The notes under the pieces are model-generated. The model was not told where the DNA came from, made no database searches, and saw only the letters and a list, made by a program, of their open reading frames with translations. A DNA stretch of 64,000 nucleotides from Vespula vulgaris (taxonomy: Eukaryota; Arthropoda; Insecta; Hymenoptera; Vespidae): the NCBI RefSeq assembly GCF_905475345.1, contig NC_066588.1, positions 6,048,501 to 6,112,500 on the forward strand, read 5' to 3'. Made by a program: the position numbers and the translations under genes. Position 1 is the stretch's first letter. Every line of letters begins with the position of its first letter. This document shows, one piece after another, positions 24,319-36,150 of this stretch.

Positions 24319-24811
24319 TCTCTGTATTTCTCTCTACCTACGAATAAACTAAACTCGTACCGAAATCATTTTGAAATTCTTTTCGAAGTTTTTTTCATTT
24401 GCACATACATAATATCAAATCGGATACTACAATGTATTTATAAATTTAATTTCAAATATTTCTCTTTAATTCGATTTTAATGGAAATACCAATGATTACG
24501 ACGGACCTCTGAAACAAAATTGAATGAATTGTTTACATTTTCATTGTTCTCTTTCTGACTTTGTTTTTCGAAGAAAAGTATTAACGATAAAAACCATGCG
24601 TTTGTGAAAATGGAACGGTCTTAAACGTATTCGAGATTCTATGAGTTCTGAAGCTTTTTTTATGGAGCATATAAATTCAAAGAAAAGTACAGAAGTAGTC
24701 GGTGCATTTCGTAAAGACTGTCGACGCTAATTAGTAAGATCGTTGCTAAGCCTTCTTTCTTCTCTCTCTTTCTCTCTCAAAATACCTTGATCCTTTAATA
24801 ATTTTCAAGCG

Positions 24812-24851
<40 letters not shown>

Positions 24852-26190
24852 TATACCTAACTTATTTGTAATTATGAAGTTCCTTCGAGAAGTTGCTCGA
24901 TTAACCAATCAGAATCCTTCCATACATTTTAGAAGAAGCCAAGAGAGAGAACATCTAGAATTTTCAACTTCACAAATTTACGGAAGGATTTTCCAAGGAA
25001 ACCTCGCTTAGACGATCATAGAATTTCATCGGTCGGGATTACGTCGCGATTTTCGACGATTCGCTAAGAAAACCGGATGCTGGAATATCTGCTTCGCTTT
25101 GCTCGCTTTCTAGCAGATTATTTCGAAGCCAACGCACTTTGGTAGAGCTTCGATGATCGTACAGCAATTTTATTCTTATCGTTGGTTTAATACCAAATGC
25201 GAGAAATACAGAGCGAGTTTCGTGCTACATTCTACTAATGAAATATGTTTTCCCGATATTTCGAGGTATTGCCGGTGGAACGATTTATCTTCTTACTCGT
25301 GTACCACACTTACCCTCACACATACACATACTATTGTATACATACACGTGGCGTAATACGATAATGAAAAAATCCTGTGCGGAGTTCGGAATAAGTGTTG
25401 AATATTGTTTTCCAGAAAAGGACCAGCAGACCGCGCCTAATTGAAAATGTAATGTCCGATTTATATCTACGCTTTTGGTTGAACGAATGTGACTTCTAAA
25501 AATAAAAAAAAGAGAAAAATAGAAAAAGAAGATAGAAGAAAAAAAAGGAAGCAAATATAAAAATAATAATTAATAAATAAAGAGAGAAGAGAAGTTAATT
25601 AACTAGATTAGTCAACCCGAAGAAATTTCATGACACGAAGTCGATCTCGTCTAAGAATACTTTATATCTTTCCTTTGGAAATGAACGAATTTATTTTGAA
25701 GGAAAAGGTGAGGAGATAGAAGGGGTTTGATTTCTCAGGTTCAACGAAAGAAGAAGAAGAAAAAGAAGAAGAAGAAGAAAAAAAAGGAGAAAGAAGGAGT
25801 AGAGAACGAAGTGGGGGAAGAAAAACAGAAGCGAGTTCGCGATAGGTGGCCTCGATTCTCGATGAAGATCCACTTTACGCCGAGAAGAGGATTTTCCAAC
25901 TACTTTCCGACTGGAGATCGAAGGGCTATGGTAGTGGGGGTTGAGATGAGAGTAGCAGTGGGAGTGAACGTGGGAGAAAGAGAAACCGAGGAATCCCTCA
26001 TTCCATTAGAAACGAAAATTCCTCGGAAATGCTTCGATTTCAGATAGGACTTTCTCGTCTCGTGCATGTGCCGGATATATCGCGTGCTTGGTAGTATCGT
26101 TCCACTTGACCGAGGCTACGGAAAGAGATGCTTTCGTAGCGCAAGAGGAGGACCTTCTTCGGAAAGAGGTAACACCGGTGATATCCGGAG
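22668..26190. other. No firm gene
   Basis: Long AT-rich spacer, with a CpG patch at 24100-24240, CT-rich 24265-24325 and (TA)n at 24815-24850. A 67-codon frame at 25153-25356 ends in a CACATA repeat. Purine-rich frames at 25727-26047 are not convincing. Confidence 0.45.
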
Positions 26191-26193
26191 AAG

Positions 26194-26255
<62 letters not shown>
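26191..26255. repeat. (GA)n microsatellite
   Basis: GA tract with one GGGA interruption. The many frames at 26006-26563 are shadows of it. Confidence 0.95.
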
Positions 26256-26256
<1 letters not shown>

Positions 26257-26863
26257 AGAAGAAAACAGACGAGCGCACTCAGCAAGGGATACCGAGCTGT
26301 CTCTGATCTGACACGGCAGGATTACCTTCCAGAGAGAGGAAAAACGCGTACGGCCTTCCAGAAAAGAATGAATGGAAAGAACAGAGTATCCTCTCCTTCT
26401 CCTCTCTTTTTCTTGGTGTGGGACTGAAATAAAGAAGAAAACAAAAAAAAGAAAAGAGAACGTACGATGGCCTGTTTTCCCACAGGTTTTCTGTCTCGCT
26501 TTTCCTATTTCCAAGATATCTAGTACTTTTTCTTGGCGAAACAAACGATGCCAATCGTTTCATATTCGTCTTCGTATTTCTTTTTTCTTTTTTTCTTTTT
26601 CTTTTTTATCGACAAATAATATCTTCTTCTTTGACCTTTTTCATACTAAAAAATTGAACATTGTTCCGATTAATCGGAAAATGTCCAAAGTCGGGACAAA
26701 TCGCAAAACCGAATTTCACATAGAACGAGTTTGATTAAATCCACTCGCTACGTGTTACCGCGACCAATTAACTCCTCATTATGTTATTTTCATCAATTTT
26801 ACGCTTGTGCAGGCACTTAGATTAATGGTGCTCTGGCTGGTTGCGGCAACTCACATATATGTA
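26256..26863. other. No firm gene
   Basis: A- and T-rich sequence with pyrimidine patches (26390-26415, 26578-26608). Confidence 0.5.
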
Positions 26864-26869
26864 GATATA

Positions 26870-26921
<52 letters not shown>

Positions 26922-26950
26922 CGTACGTACGTACGTATGTAGGTATGTAT
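26864..26950. repeat. (TA)n followed by (ACGT)n/(GTAT)n
   Basis: TA tract to about 26915, then ACGT tetranucleotides grading into GTAT units. Confidence 0.95.
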
Positions 26951-28193
26951 GTACCCTGAACGAATTAAAACAAAAAAAACGAGGTTCCGGCAATTTACAC
27001 TCGGATTTACGATTCTCGTATCGTAGCCTTTTATACGACCCACCAGCACCACGCGAGTTCATATACGTGCGTACGTATGAAAATAGCGGTCGAGCTTTTC
27101 TACTCTCCCTCTTTCTCTCTCTCTTTCTCTACCATCGTATAGTCGACTTTATTTGGTCTCGTATTTTCAAAAAATGTAGAACGCAGTAGGAAATTGCACA
27201 GGGATTCCACGTGAAATTAGTCGGAATATTATTACGTGTGTACTTACTCCCTATTCATAATATATATATAGTAATATATAATATATGAATCTAATAAAAA
27301 GAAACTATCATTGATTTTAATTGATTCTAAATATAAAAACTAAGAATCCACTCAAAGTTTTCATATTTTATAAATATAGAATTATGAAATAATTCGATCG
27401 GATAGAAGTTCGAATATCTTACGACGGTTTCACAAGGTTTCTATAATGAATTTAAATATTCATAACAATCCTACGTTCGTTAATGGATCTTAATACATAG
27501 GAAATTTATACATTTCCACGTATCTATACATCGCGAAGAAAAGACCGTATAAATGCACAATTAGTAAAAGGATTTTGGATTTGGCGGTGCTTCGTTGGAC
27601 TAGCATGACGAATACGGTCGTATTAGCAAATCGTCAAATGCCTTTTGTCGTCGAGTACTATTCTATCTCTCTTCCTCTAGCTCTCTCTCTCTCTCTATCT
27701 CTCTCTTTCCCTTTCACAAAAGAATTTGAGAGAGCAGCCACGCGATTCTATTCGCCGCAACAAGCTTTAATCTGCTTAGTCGCATTCCGACCGCGTGGGA
27801 AACTGCGCTCGTGTAACTAGATCGCGAAATCTAGTATGTCCTCCCTAAAATCGAGGCCGTGTTCCTGTCCCAGTGAAGTATGGCACTCTGTCCGCCCACG
27901 ATATGTCAACGGAGCCGCGACTACGGATTTAAACACGCTTGGCATCGCGCTCGCTTGCAACGTCGTGTCTTCTTTCTCTTTTTCTTTTTTCACTCTGTGT
28001 GTCTGTGTGTTCCCTTTTTCTCTCGTTCTTCTTTTTTTATTACCTCCGACCCTTTACCCTTCGTGAAGAGAAAATCGTTGTAACTTTGCACCCTCTTAAA
28101 CTCCGACTAACGAGGATATATATCTTAACGGTGATAACACAAAGATAGTTGCCTTTTAATCGAGTAAAAGGAACTCGTCTCGTGTGAGAAACT
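26951..28193. other. No firm gene
   Basis: AT-rich, with CT tracts at 27105-27130 and 27680-27710 and a G+C-richer patch at 27820-27965 whose frames (27836-28148) run into CT-rich DNA. Confidence 0.45.
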
Positions 28194-28226
28194 CGAGACG
28201 AGACGAGACGAGACGAGATGAGACCA
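28194..28226. repeat. (GAGAC)n pentanucleotide run
   Basis: ACGAG pentamers. CTCGTCTCG at 28174-28182 upstream is complementary to a unit, so a hairpin is possible. Confidence 0.9.
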
Positions 28227-28449
28227 GACTTAGACAAGACTTTGTCCGATGATTGATATATCGACGTAAGAAATATAAATATTCCAGACACTTTTCTCAC
28301 ATTTTTTTTCATTTTTTTTTTTTTTTTATAGAAACTGAACGAAACAACTAATCGGAGATTCTTGATTCTTTTCCAATAGAAAGGAAGAGAAAATTACATG
28401 CGCATATCTTTATTTATTATACGTATACGTAGATATTTGTTTAAATAAG

Positions 28450-28473
28450 GTTATCGGGTCTTATCCCGATAAC
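28450..28473. repeat. Perfect 9-bp inverted repeat, 6-nt loop
   Basis: GTTATCGGG (28450-28458) and CCCGATAAC (28465-28473) flank TCTTAT. It is a stable G+C-containing stem in AT-rich flanks. A terminator reading does not apply in this eukaryotic context. Confidence 0.8.
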
Positions 28474-28632
28474 GTATAGTGGTATATATACAAGTACGTA
28501 TTTCATTGGCAGAACGAGGCCGCGTTGATAGGGTAACAGATGCCCTGGTAGATACACGATAAACGTACACACTCACTCACTTCTCAGAAAGGCTGTCACG
28601 AAAACACGGCGACCGATAAAAGACCGACTTAC
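28474..28632. other. Spacer left of the minus-strand exon candidate
   Basis: Repeat-free. The donor of the next entry reads into this segment on the minus strand. Confidence 0.4.
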
Positions 28633-28729
28633 TGATCTTGACGATCCACTGCGTTTTCTCCCACGATATTTAAATTCACCAACGTATCCTCGATTCGATA
28701 TCCGTCATATCTCGATGTTATTTCTTTTG
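28633..28729 (-). CDS. Candidate minus-strand internal exon, unknown
   Basis: On the minus strand a pyrimidine run (about 28739-28755) precedes an AG at 28730-28731. The 97 bp that follow are open and end at a consensus donor GTAAGTCGG (starting at 28632). The frame reads ITSRYDGYRIEDTLVNLNIV then GENAVDRQD, with an even mixture of residues and no repeat origin. A second frame is also open. The acceptor is loose because about ten bases (TTAATCGAAA) separate the pyrimidine run from the AG. No neighbouring exon was placed. Function unknown. Confidence 0.25.
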
Positions 28730-28825
28730 CTTTTTCGATTAAGAAAAGAAAAAACAGGGAAATAAAAAAGAACGCTTCGTGCTCGTTCCGTGGAGAACTT
28801 TAGAAAATGTCAAAATTTCGTCGGA

Positions 28826-28875
28826 TCGTTCATTCGTTCGTTCGTTCGTTCATTCGTCTAACAGAAAAAGAGAAA

Positions 28876-28907
<32 letters not shown>

Positions 28908-28908
28908 C
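28826..28908. repeat. (TTCG)n then (ACG)n
   Basis: TTCG/TTCA tetranucleotides to 28857, and an ACG trinucleotide run at 28876-28908. The Asp-rich frame at 28807 is its translation. Confidence 0.95.
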
Positions 28909-29392
28909 AAGCTTTTCTCAACGACTAATTCGATGCCATCTCGAAAAAGAGAGCACACAGTGGGTCGAACGGTGAGGTCGATAAAGGTTCACCGTGCTAA
29001 CTGGATCAAGGATGTGTATCACAGAAAAGTAGGATAGCTCGTTTCGGTAGTAGTACTTTGCTCCGATCCTTTTCTCGTCATCATCCACCAACACACACAT
29101 ACACAGAGAAATGGGCATACACATACGTATTTAGTCGAATCCCCTTCCCTCTATCTATCCACCTACCTTTGGCGCTCACCGAAAACGGTGGACTTTAGCT
29201 CTCTTCTTTCCATCCTAATCTTCCTCAACCTGCTTCGGTGTATTTCGCTCGATTGCAGTTTTTACCGGGGCAAAACCACGTTGTTGGCAAGGTAGGAACA
29301 GCGTAATACCGGATACGGCTTATCCGAATGCTGATAGAGCCCAAGAGGGAATCCTCCGTAAGCACGCCCGTAGTAGGCTTACCGCGACTTAC

Positions 29393-29417
29393 GGGCTGCC
29401 TTTTCCTCCGCAACCAT
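29393..29417 (-). CDS. Candidate minus-strand first coding exon (8 codons)
   Basis: On the minus strand an ATG at 29417 has a strong context (A at -3, G at +4). It opens MVAEEKAA and meets GTAAGT at 29392, a consensus donor. Short N-terminal coding exons of this kind are common in insect genes. The call rests on the start context and donor only. The sequence left of it also folds (CCGTAAG/CTTACGG arms). Confidence 0.18.
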
Positions 29418-30597
29418 CCTCTTCGCCACCCCTCTTTACGTTGCTATACCAGCAACATCTACCTCCCATTTTGCCCCTCCCTCAAACGGTGAATTCGAAA
29501 GCGGAAAAATGTTTTTCCAGATTACAAAACGACGAGAAAGAAGAGGAGGTGGAGGATGCCTTGCATCGTAGAAAACGATCGTATATACCTTCCCTCATCC
29601 TCCCTCTTGCTTTCTACTTCCCTTCTTAATCCATCACCGACTAAACGCTTCCGTTCCTTTCCTCTCTCCCTGCTTCTTTCTCTCTCTCTCTCTTTCTTTC
29701 TCTCTTTCTTTCTCTCCCTCTCTTTCTTTTCCTTACCCTTCTCGTTCTAGGTAAGAAGAGGTCAAGGAGAGCAAAGCCGAGTTTTCCCTCGAGTCTTCGC
29801 GCTCTACACTCGGTGCGAAATTTATTAAACCTACCCCCACTACTAACGTCTGGTGGCGAGGCAAATATTCGAATAAATATCTTAGATGCTCGTGTAGGAA
29901 GATAGAGAAAAAGAAAAAGAGAGAGAAAGAGAGGGGGAGAGAAAGAGAGAAAGAGAGAGGAAAAGCTTTAGGTTACTTATCTTTTTCTCTTTATCTCTAT
30001 AAAGGCAACGTCTAAAAGGGTTAATAACTATCTAGAATATACGAATACTGATCAAAGTAGATCTCCTTCCACGATTTATTATTCAAGGACGTTCTCGTTA
30101 TTCACTGTCGGAACGGTAGGTACAGTAAGAGGAATGGTTAAAAGGCAAAAGAAACGACATAAAATCCACGGTAACGTTTTCCCCTTTTCTCCCTCTCTCT
30201 CTCTCTCTCTCTCTCTTTTACTCTTTCTCATAGGGAAGGACATATTGAACGCATTGCGCCCATAACGATCGCCATTCAACTTCCGGACAAATTACCGCTT
30301 TTTCAATTATCTCCCTGTTCTCTGAGCAAGTCGAGATCCACGAGTCCGGAAAGTTCCACTTCGAAGGGAAGGGAAAAAAGAAATAGAGGATCGAGAGGGT
30401 AGTTCCTTTTGCAGAGAAGACGCGCTAGAGTTTAAACTTCGGTAGAAATAATTCTTAAAACGTGGGAAAGAGAAGTGAAGATGTAGTATTTTCTTCTCGT
30501 TAAAGTTGCATCGGCTGCTGCTTCCAAAGCATACGTTGTCAAAAAGAGAGACAAGGACACTCGATACCAGCGACACTAGCAAAGTGAGATGTAGACA

Positions 30598-30642
<45 letters not shown>

Positions 30643-30872
30643 CGAGTGAGAGCAGTGAAGCCGAAAGTAGGTGGTGGAAAAGGAGGAAGAGAAGGAGGAG
30701 AGAGGAAACTCAAACGACGTTGCCACCAACGTACGTGCGGTATACGTCTTCCCTCGAATTCATCGTTCCTCGTGGACAAGATTAATGACCGGAAGGAATA
30801 TGGGTCGCGTGAATTCACACTCGATAAAATTTGCAGCCCGTCTCGTTCTACCATTTATACGTACTGCTCTCT

Positions 30873-30914
<42 letters not shown>

Positions 30915-31281
30915 CCTCCCTCTGAAAATATAACTTGCCTTCACCACCCACATCCGTCTAGTATAGCTACAACCATCCCTTCATTTGCACCGGTAAATAC
31001 GTGTATTGGAGATATGTTATGTCTTATATGCTATATCCCTCTTCTTCTCTCCTTCCCGCTCTATTTCGATCTCCCGACCCTTCGTCCATTCCATTTCGTT
31101 GAACGAATCGACGAGACTGGTCTCGACTCGAGGAAATCGCAAATCCGAAAACACCTTCCTCTCCTTTAAGATATCGACCATCCCCAAGCCAAGTTCTCAG
31201 ATTTGTGGAACGTCGAGACGATAGGAAATTCCGTGCTGGAATTCGAAGAATGCGATACCCTTGCCTTACCTTTCTTGCTCG

Positions 31282-31327
<46 letters not shown>

Positions 31328-32862
31328 ACTCTCTCTTTCTCTTTCTCATCTTCTCTCTTTTTATTCGTTTCTCGCGCATACGATGTGCCTTCGTAATTTC
31401 GTGTTGCGAATGTATACGAAGATATCTGGAATAGAAAAGCCAAGGGAAGACGCGTGCAATGTTAGACATTAGTCTAAAGTCGAAGGTAGAAAGCTTTTCC
31501 TTCGTAATCGTAGAACGACGCCATGCGTAAACGGTGTTGTTCGAAGGATTTAGCCGAACGGTCGAGCACTTCGTAGAGTTAAATGACAATTCTAGGAAAA
31601 TAGTTTTCCGCCTTATTCCGTGAGAGTCGTGAGACTTCTCTCCCGAGGCCTTCGAGATATATCTTCAAGTTATAATACCGTTTTCCGTATCCCCTTGAGT
31701 GAAGTTTCCAACGGGACGTAGAAACGCTTCGTATACTTCGGCTTCTTCGCGAAATATATATATATATATATATATATGTAAGTGAGAGAGAGAGAGTCTT
31801 AAAGTGACGTGCTTGAGCTCATTATAGTCACGCACAGAGAATAATGTTATTGTTGAAAAGAGAACGCCATTGTTACGACTACTAATAGGAAAGAAAAAGA
31901 AAACTATTGTTGTTATCGTCTCTTCGAAAATGGCTCTGAAAATAAAGATTCAACTCGAATAAATACGCTCCGATGAATCGAAACTCGTATATTTGTTGCA
32001 AAAATGTCGACCTTTTATATTTCTCTTTTTTTACAATTAAATTTTGTGTTACTAAAGTATGAAACGAAAGTAAAGTACAAAACGAAAATAAATTGTCTAC
32101 AAAAAAATGAAATTATATTCGATATATTATATATATTTTTTCGATATTACGAATATCGTGATAATAAACGTTTATCAAAGTAAGGATTTTATTCTTCCAT
32201 TAACCGATAGTGATATCTTCTGTATGTTTATGCGGATAGTACTAACGCCGGCAGCTCTCTGTCAATCCGTCGTTTGTGAAAGACTCGAACATCGAACAAA
32301 AGAAATCGTTTTGCGAGAGCCCCGATAACAGACAAAGGACTCTAGGAATAGGACAGATATCGGTTGGATGGCTACAGTACGAACTCTTGTCCGTTGTCCA
32401 TGACAATCCAAGTGTAATTATACATAGAGGAGAGTAATTGGCATGCCTGAAACACATCCGTCACAACGATCTGTCGCTTTTTCTTTTCGAAACTCGTCAA
32501 AAACATCAAAGATATATATATATTTTTTTTCAAACTTTTTGAAACGAAAAATCACGAATAAACGCACTTTACTTTTTCATCTTCGATTTAAATTTGATCT
32601 AGATCGTAATAAATGTTTCGAAACATCGAAAACATTATATAAATTGTTTATATATGTATTCGAAAACATTCGAAAAATTGTCGATCGTTCCTATTACACA
32701 ATCGTCTATTTCCATTCCGAATATTTCATATTTACTATCATCGATAATTCTTGTTCCCTTTTCGAGCATCAACAATCGCATATTCCAATGTTCACGGCGA
32801 GTTTCACATGAGAGAGGTCGGATTAATATAATTTATTAAAATTCTCTTACGCCGAGATGGCC
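29418..32862. other. No firm gene; densest simple-repeat stretch
   Basis: CT tracts at 29676-29735, 30188-30217, 30868-30906 and 31287-31345; GA tracts at 29900-29965 and 30597-30641; short TA/GA at 31757-31795. Nearly every open frame here is a repeat translation. 31540-31750 and 32230-32460 are repeat-free and slightly richer in G+C, with opposed frames (for example a Cys-containing minus frame, 32242-32457) that I cannot support further. Confidence 0.5.
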
Positions 32863-32914
32863 GCTAATTAAAACTGAGAGATTTGCATCGATTATAATGT
32901 AGCGCTAATTAAAA
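32863..32914. promoter_or_regulatory. Homeodomain/POU motif cluster
   Basis: Two CTAATTAAAA homeodomain-type words (32863-32872 and 32905-32914) flank a perfect POU octamer ATTTGCAT (32881-32888). The cluster sits in a repeat-free patch with a different texture from its surroundings. This spacing is typical of developmental enhancers, but such AT-rich words also occur by chance. Confidence 0.25.
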
Positions 32915-33076
32915 GAGACTTATCCTGGCATTGCATTAAAATGTAAATCAAATCTCTCCGGGGGTCATGTGCATCCTGCTGCTCACTCGAACCAATCTAC
33001 GAACGGAATGGGACTTGATGGTTTCACAATGCGCTCGGCACACCGCTCGAATTGGCTTTGCTTTTATTAAAATCGA

Positions 33077-33160
33077 CAACGATATCGATGGAGGAACGTT
33101 CGATCGAGAACAACGATATCGATGGAGAAATGTTCGATCGAGAACAACGAATGGAGAAAG
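33077..33160. repeat. 34-bp tandem duplication plus partial third copy
   Basis: Two copies of a 34-bp unit (33077-33110 and 33111-33144) containing CGATATCGATGG and GTTCGATCGAGAA, with two differences, followed by a truncated third (CAACGAATGGAG). Confidence 0.9.
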
Positions 33161-33607
33161 TAAAACCATAAATAAAACGAATAATCGATTTTACCGAAGC
33201 TATAACCTTGTACTATAATTATACATTAATACAAAAATATTCCATTGAATTTACCACATAAAATACAATTTGAAAATTTCGATTGGAAATTTTCGATTCG
33301 CACTCGTTGATCATCATCATGACCATTACAAAAATTTACAAGAGGAACTAGAATTTATCATCTATCATTTAATTTCGATCAAACTCAACAACTATTAGAA
33401 ACGAATGAAATCCTACGTAAAGAGTTTAAATTTTCATCATCGTCTCGTATCGCTCATTGATCATTCGAAATACGAAAAGTTCATTTCACACTAATAAACG
33501 CAAAGCTATGTTTAGAGGTATACCCTATACTCTGAGACGGCGTCTGCATTTATGGCGAAAAGCTATATTTTATCAAGAATATTTGCAGTTCCTGAGTAGT
33601 CGCAGAC
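33161..33607. other. AT-rich spacer, nothing seen
   Basis: Repeat-free AT-rich sequence without a frame or motif of note. Confidence 0.5.
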
Positions 33608-33790
33608 ATGTTCCATGAAGCTTGCGAATCCCAAGCTTACCCTGTTAATTCTAGCAGAATAAACTTTTGCAAAATCGGTACGGAACTCAACCTTAAACCA
33701 GACTTAAGTTCCATCACGCTCGGACGAGCTTACTGCAAGCTACAAGCTGCCGTTGCTCTACCACTGCTGCCGTTGGGAAGAAGATACTGA
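33608..33790 (+). CDS. Low-confidence ORF, 60 codons
   Basis: ATG-to-TGA frame in repeat-free, G+C-richer DNA just before an (AAGAG)n run. The product would be soluble at first (MFHEACESQAYPVNSS), with a Leu/Ala-rich C-terminal segment (LQAAVALPLLPLG). There is no signal peptide at the N-terminus. Start context has G at -1 and A at -3, acceptable. No splice or homology support. Confidence 0.2.
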   Translation: MFHEACESQAYPVNSSRINFCKIGTELNLKPDLSSITLGRAYCKLQAAVALPLLPLGRRY

Positions 33791-33797
33791 GAGAGCT

Positions 33798-34048
33798 GAG
33801 AAGAGAAGAGAAGAGAAGAGAAGAGAAGAGAAGAGAAGAAGAGAAAGAGAAGAAGAAAGAGAGAGATGGGAATAGCTCCAACAGAATAGAAAGAGAAAGA
33901 GAGTGTTCGCAGAAAGATATAATCCTGCTGTCTCGGAAAGTTAAGTAGACTCAAGTAAAATCAAATCTGGCACCTTTACTCGACGAACGAACGAACGAAC
34001 GAACGAACCAACGAACGAACGAATGAACGAACGAACGAACGAACGAAG
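33798..34048. repeat. (AAGAG)n and (ACGA)n
   Basis: AAGAG pentamers at 33798-33838, then unique sequence, then ACGA tetramers at 33982-34048. Confidence 0.95.
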
Positions 34049-34980
34049 AGATTCCCGACGGCGCGTGGACGAAATTACAGAGGCAATTTCATACAGCTAA
34101 ACTTACGATCTTCCTATACGAATGTCGTTATCAGACGTTCCGTACATCCAACGAACAAAGTTTCTCTCGGTGCTAAGGAAAGTCCTTCTCTCGCTTTGTA
34201 ATCTCTTTCCTAACATCCGACATCTCTTACCTTCGACTACTATTAATTCAACGAGAACGAAAAATCTTTTATTAAAAAGAAAAAAAATTTATTCGTCTCG
34301 ATCAGAATCTAAAGTGATTGCAAACAAACGCCATTTACTTTCATTAAATGCACATTCTCTGTAACATATATATATAGATACATATATATGTATGTGTGTG
34401 TGTTATTCTATATATTTTGGCTAACATTGTTAAACTTCAAGGCTCCATAACTCGATGAAATACGAATTAAAGGATATTTCATGCTTGTTGAATTCACATC
34501 GATATTCTTTACAACTTTTATTAAACCTTAAAATATCGATTTTAATAAAAACAAATCGTTACAACATTCGTATCTTCACAACAGTGCCGTTTGTGAAACA
34601 GTTGCAAATAATATAATAATTTCCCACGAGAAAATCTGGCAATTTTAGTTTTTCGAAATATTCGTTTATAAAACCAATAGAATCGGAAATAATTGGCCAC
34701 GGTGTTTGAAAAGCGAGACACCGGGTATATCAGTCGGTAAATGAAGACTTTATCGAATTAAAGAAAAAAAAAAGAGAAACGAAAAAAATAGAAGAAAAAA
34801 AAAAGAAAAATGCAAAGAAATTATCGGAGATTGGAAGTTGGCTATGAATCGTTTCCAAACAAGCAAGTACGTTATTTGTTCTCGCTACCGACGATGGTAG
34901 GGGAACGGCTGAAAAATAGCGTCGGTGATTGATCCGGCGAGCTAGCTCCAGCAGCTCGTCTGCGTCCAAGCGTCGTTTCG
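34049..34980. other. No firm gene
   Basis: An 80-codon frame at 34122-34364 becomes Lys-rich and is not called. TA/TG patch at 34366-34402. 34750-34810 is A-rich. Confidence 0.45.
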
Positions 34981-34993
34981 TAATTATGCAAAT
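34981..34993 (+). promoter_or_regulatory. POU-homeodomain composite motif
   Basis: TAATTATGCAAAT joins a homeodomain core (TAATTA) to a perfect octamer (ATGCAAAT), the arrangement bound by POU proteins. It lies in a CpG-richer, repeat-free patch (34860-35040). Confidence 0.25.
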
Positions 34994-35045
34994 CCGCTTT
35001 TCTGCTGGAGCACCACATACATTTTTCTACGGGTTGAACCGAGCG

Positions 35046-35748
35046 AGAAGAGAAGAGAAGAGAAGAGAAGAGAAGAGGAAAAGGGGAAATGGGAGGTGGG
35101 ATATGTTTTCATAGTCGATGCTCCTTCTCTCGGTAGACATTTTCAAAACTCTTTCTCTCTCTATCATTTTCTTTTTTCTTTCTATAACACGTTCGACCAT
35201 AATGAACATCATGTATATGTTGATGCAATAACTTTTAACGCGTACCTCTTTCTATTTCTTTCTCTCTTAACGTTCGAAACAAACATCGTTCATCAACAAG
35301 AGCCAACATAGACTTTGCTTTCTCTTCCTAAAACCATCGAATTTTCAAATAAATAAATTGAATAAAGAGAAAAATAGAAGGAGAGAGAGAGAGAGAGAGA
35401 GAGAGCTACTAGCTTTTCGATAGAATTATACGTCCTCTCGAACGATCGCTTTCACGCTCGAGAACTTTGATAAGATTAATCAGGAAAGTCGTATCCACGG
35501 GGGAGGGAACGGAAAATGAATGTTAGTTTTATCGCGATGTTCCTCAACTTACGCGTGTACGTACAAACGATATAATCTCATGAAAGTTTTACGATTCGAA
35601 AGTAGTTAGTAGAACGAATTATTGAGAATTTCTCTAATTTTTTCTTTTTCTTTTTTTCTTACACATACATACATACACATATATTTAGATATAGATATAG
35701 ATATAGATATAGATATAGATACAGATATAGATATAGATGTATAGATAT
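35046..35748. repeat. (AGAAG)n, (GA)n and (ATAGAT)n tracts with spacers
   Basis: AGAAG pentamers 35046-35077, GA tract 35379-35405 and ATAGAT hexamers 35687-35748. The spacers are AT-rich with no gene seen. Confidence 0.85.
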
Positions 35749-35999
35749 AAGTATATCTCGATAAAAGGAAACAAAATGTGGTTAGTATTTTATCATAGTA
35801 TCCTATAATCCATAGAAGCAGTGAGCGGATGTTACGTTGTAACTCTGAAATTTCCAAAGACGTCCAGGGGGAGCCGCCGTTAATGTCGGTAATACGAAGC
35901 TAACATTTAACTAGGTAGGGTCGCAACTCAATTTGTCGGTGCAACCTTTGCCTCAACGAAGCGTTACGGATACCGAAGGCTGCTCGATGTACCCGTAGA
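35749..35999. other. Spacer, no gene seen
   Basis: Unique sequence without supported features. Confidence 0.5.
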
Positions 36000-36014
36000 G
36001 AGACAGAGAGAGAC

Positions 36015-36065
<51 letters not shown>

Positions 36066-36150
36066 TAGAGACAGAGGGAGAGATAGAGAGAGAGAGAGAT
36101 AGAGAGAAAGAGAGAGAGAGAGAGTGTGAAAGAGAGAGAGAGAAAGTGAG
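36000..36150. repeat. (GA)n/(GACA)n purine tract
   Basis: About 150 bp, nearly all GA with GACA and GATA units. Confidence 0.95.

Noticed and set aside
26006..26563. Cluster of overlapping frames on both strands
   Set aside because: All pass through the (GA)n tract at 26191-26255.
33982..34048. Regular short repeats resembling a CRISPR array
   Set aside because: Four-base unit with no spacers; a microsatellite.
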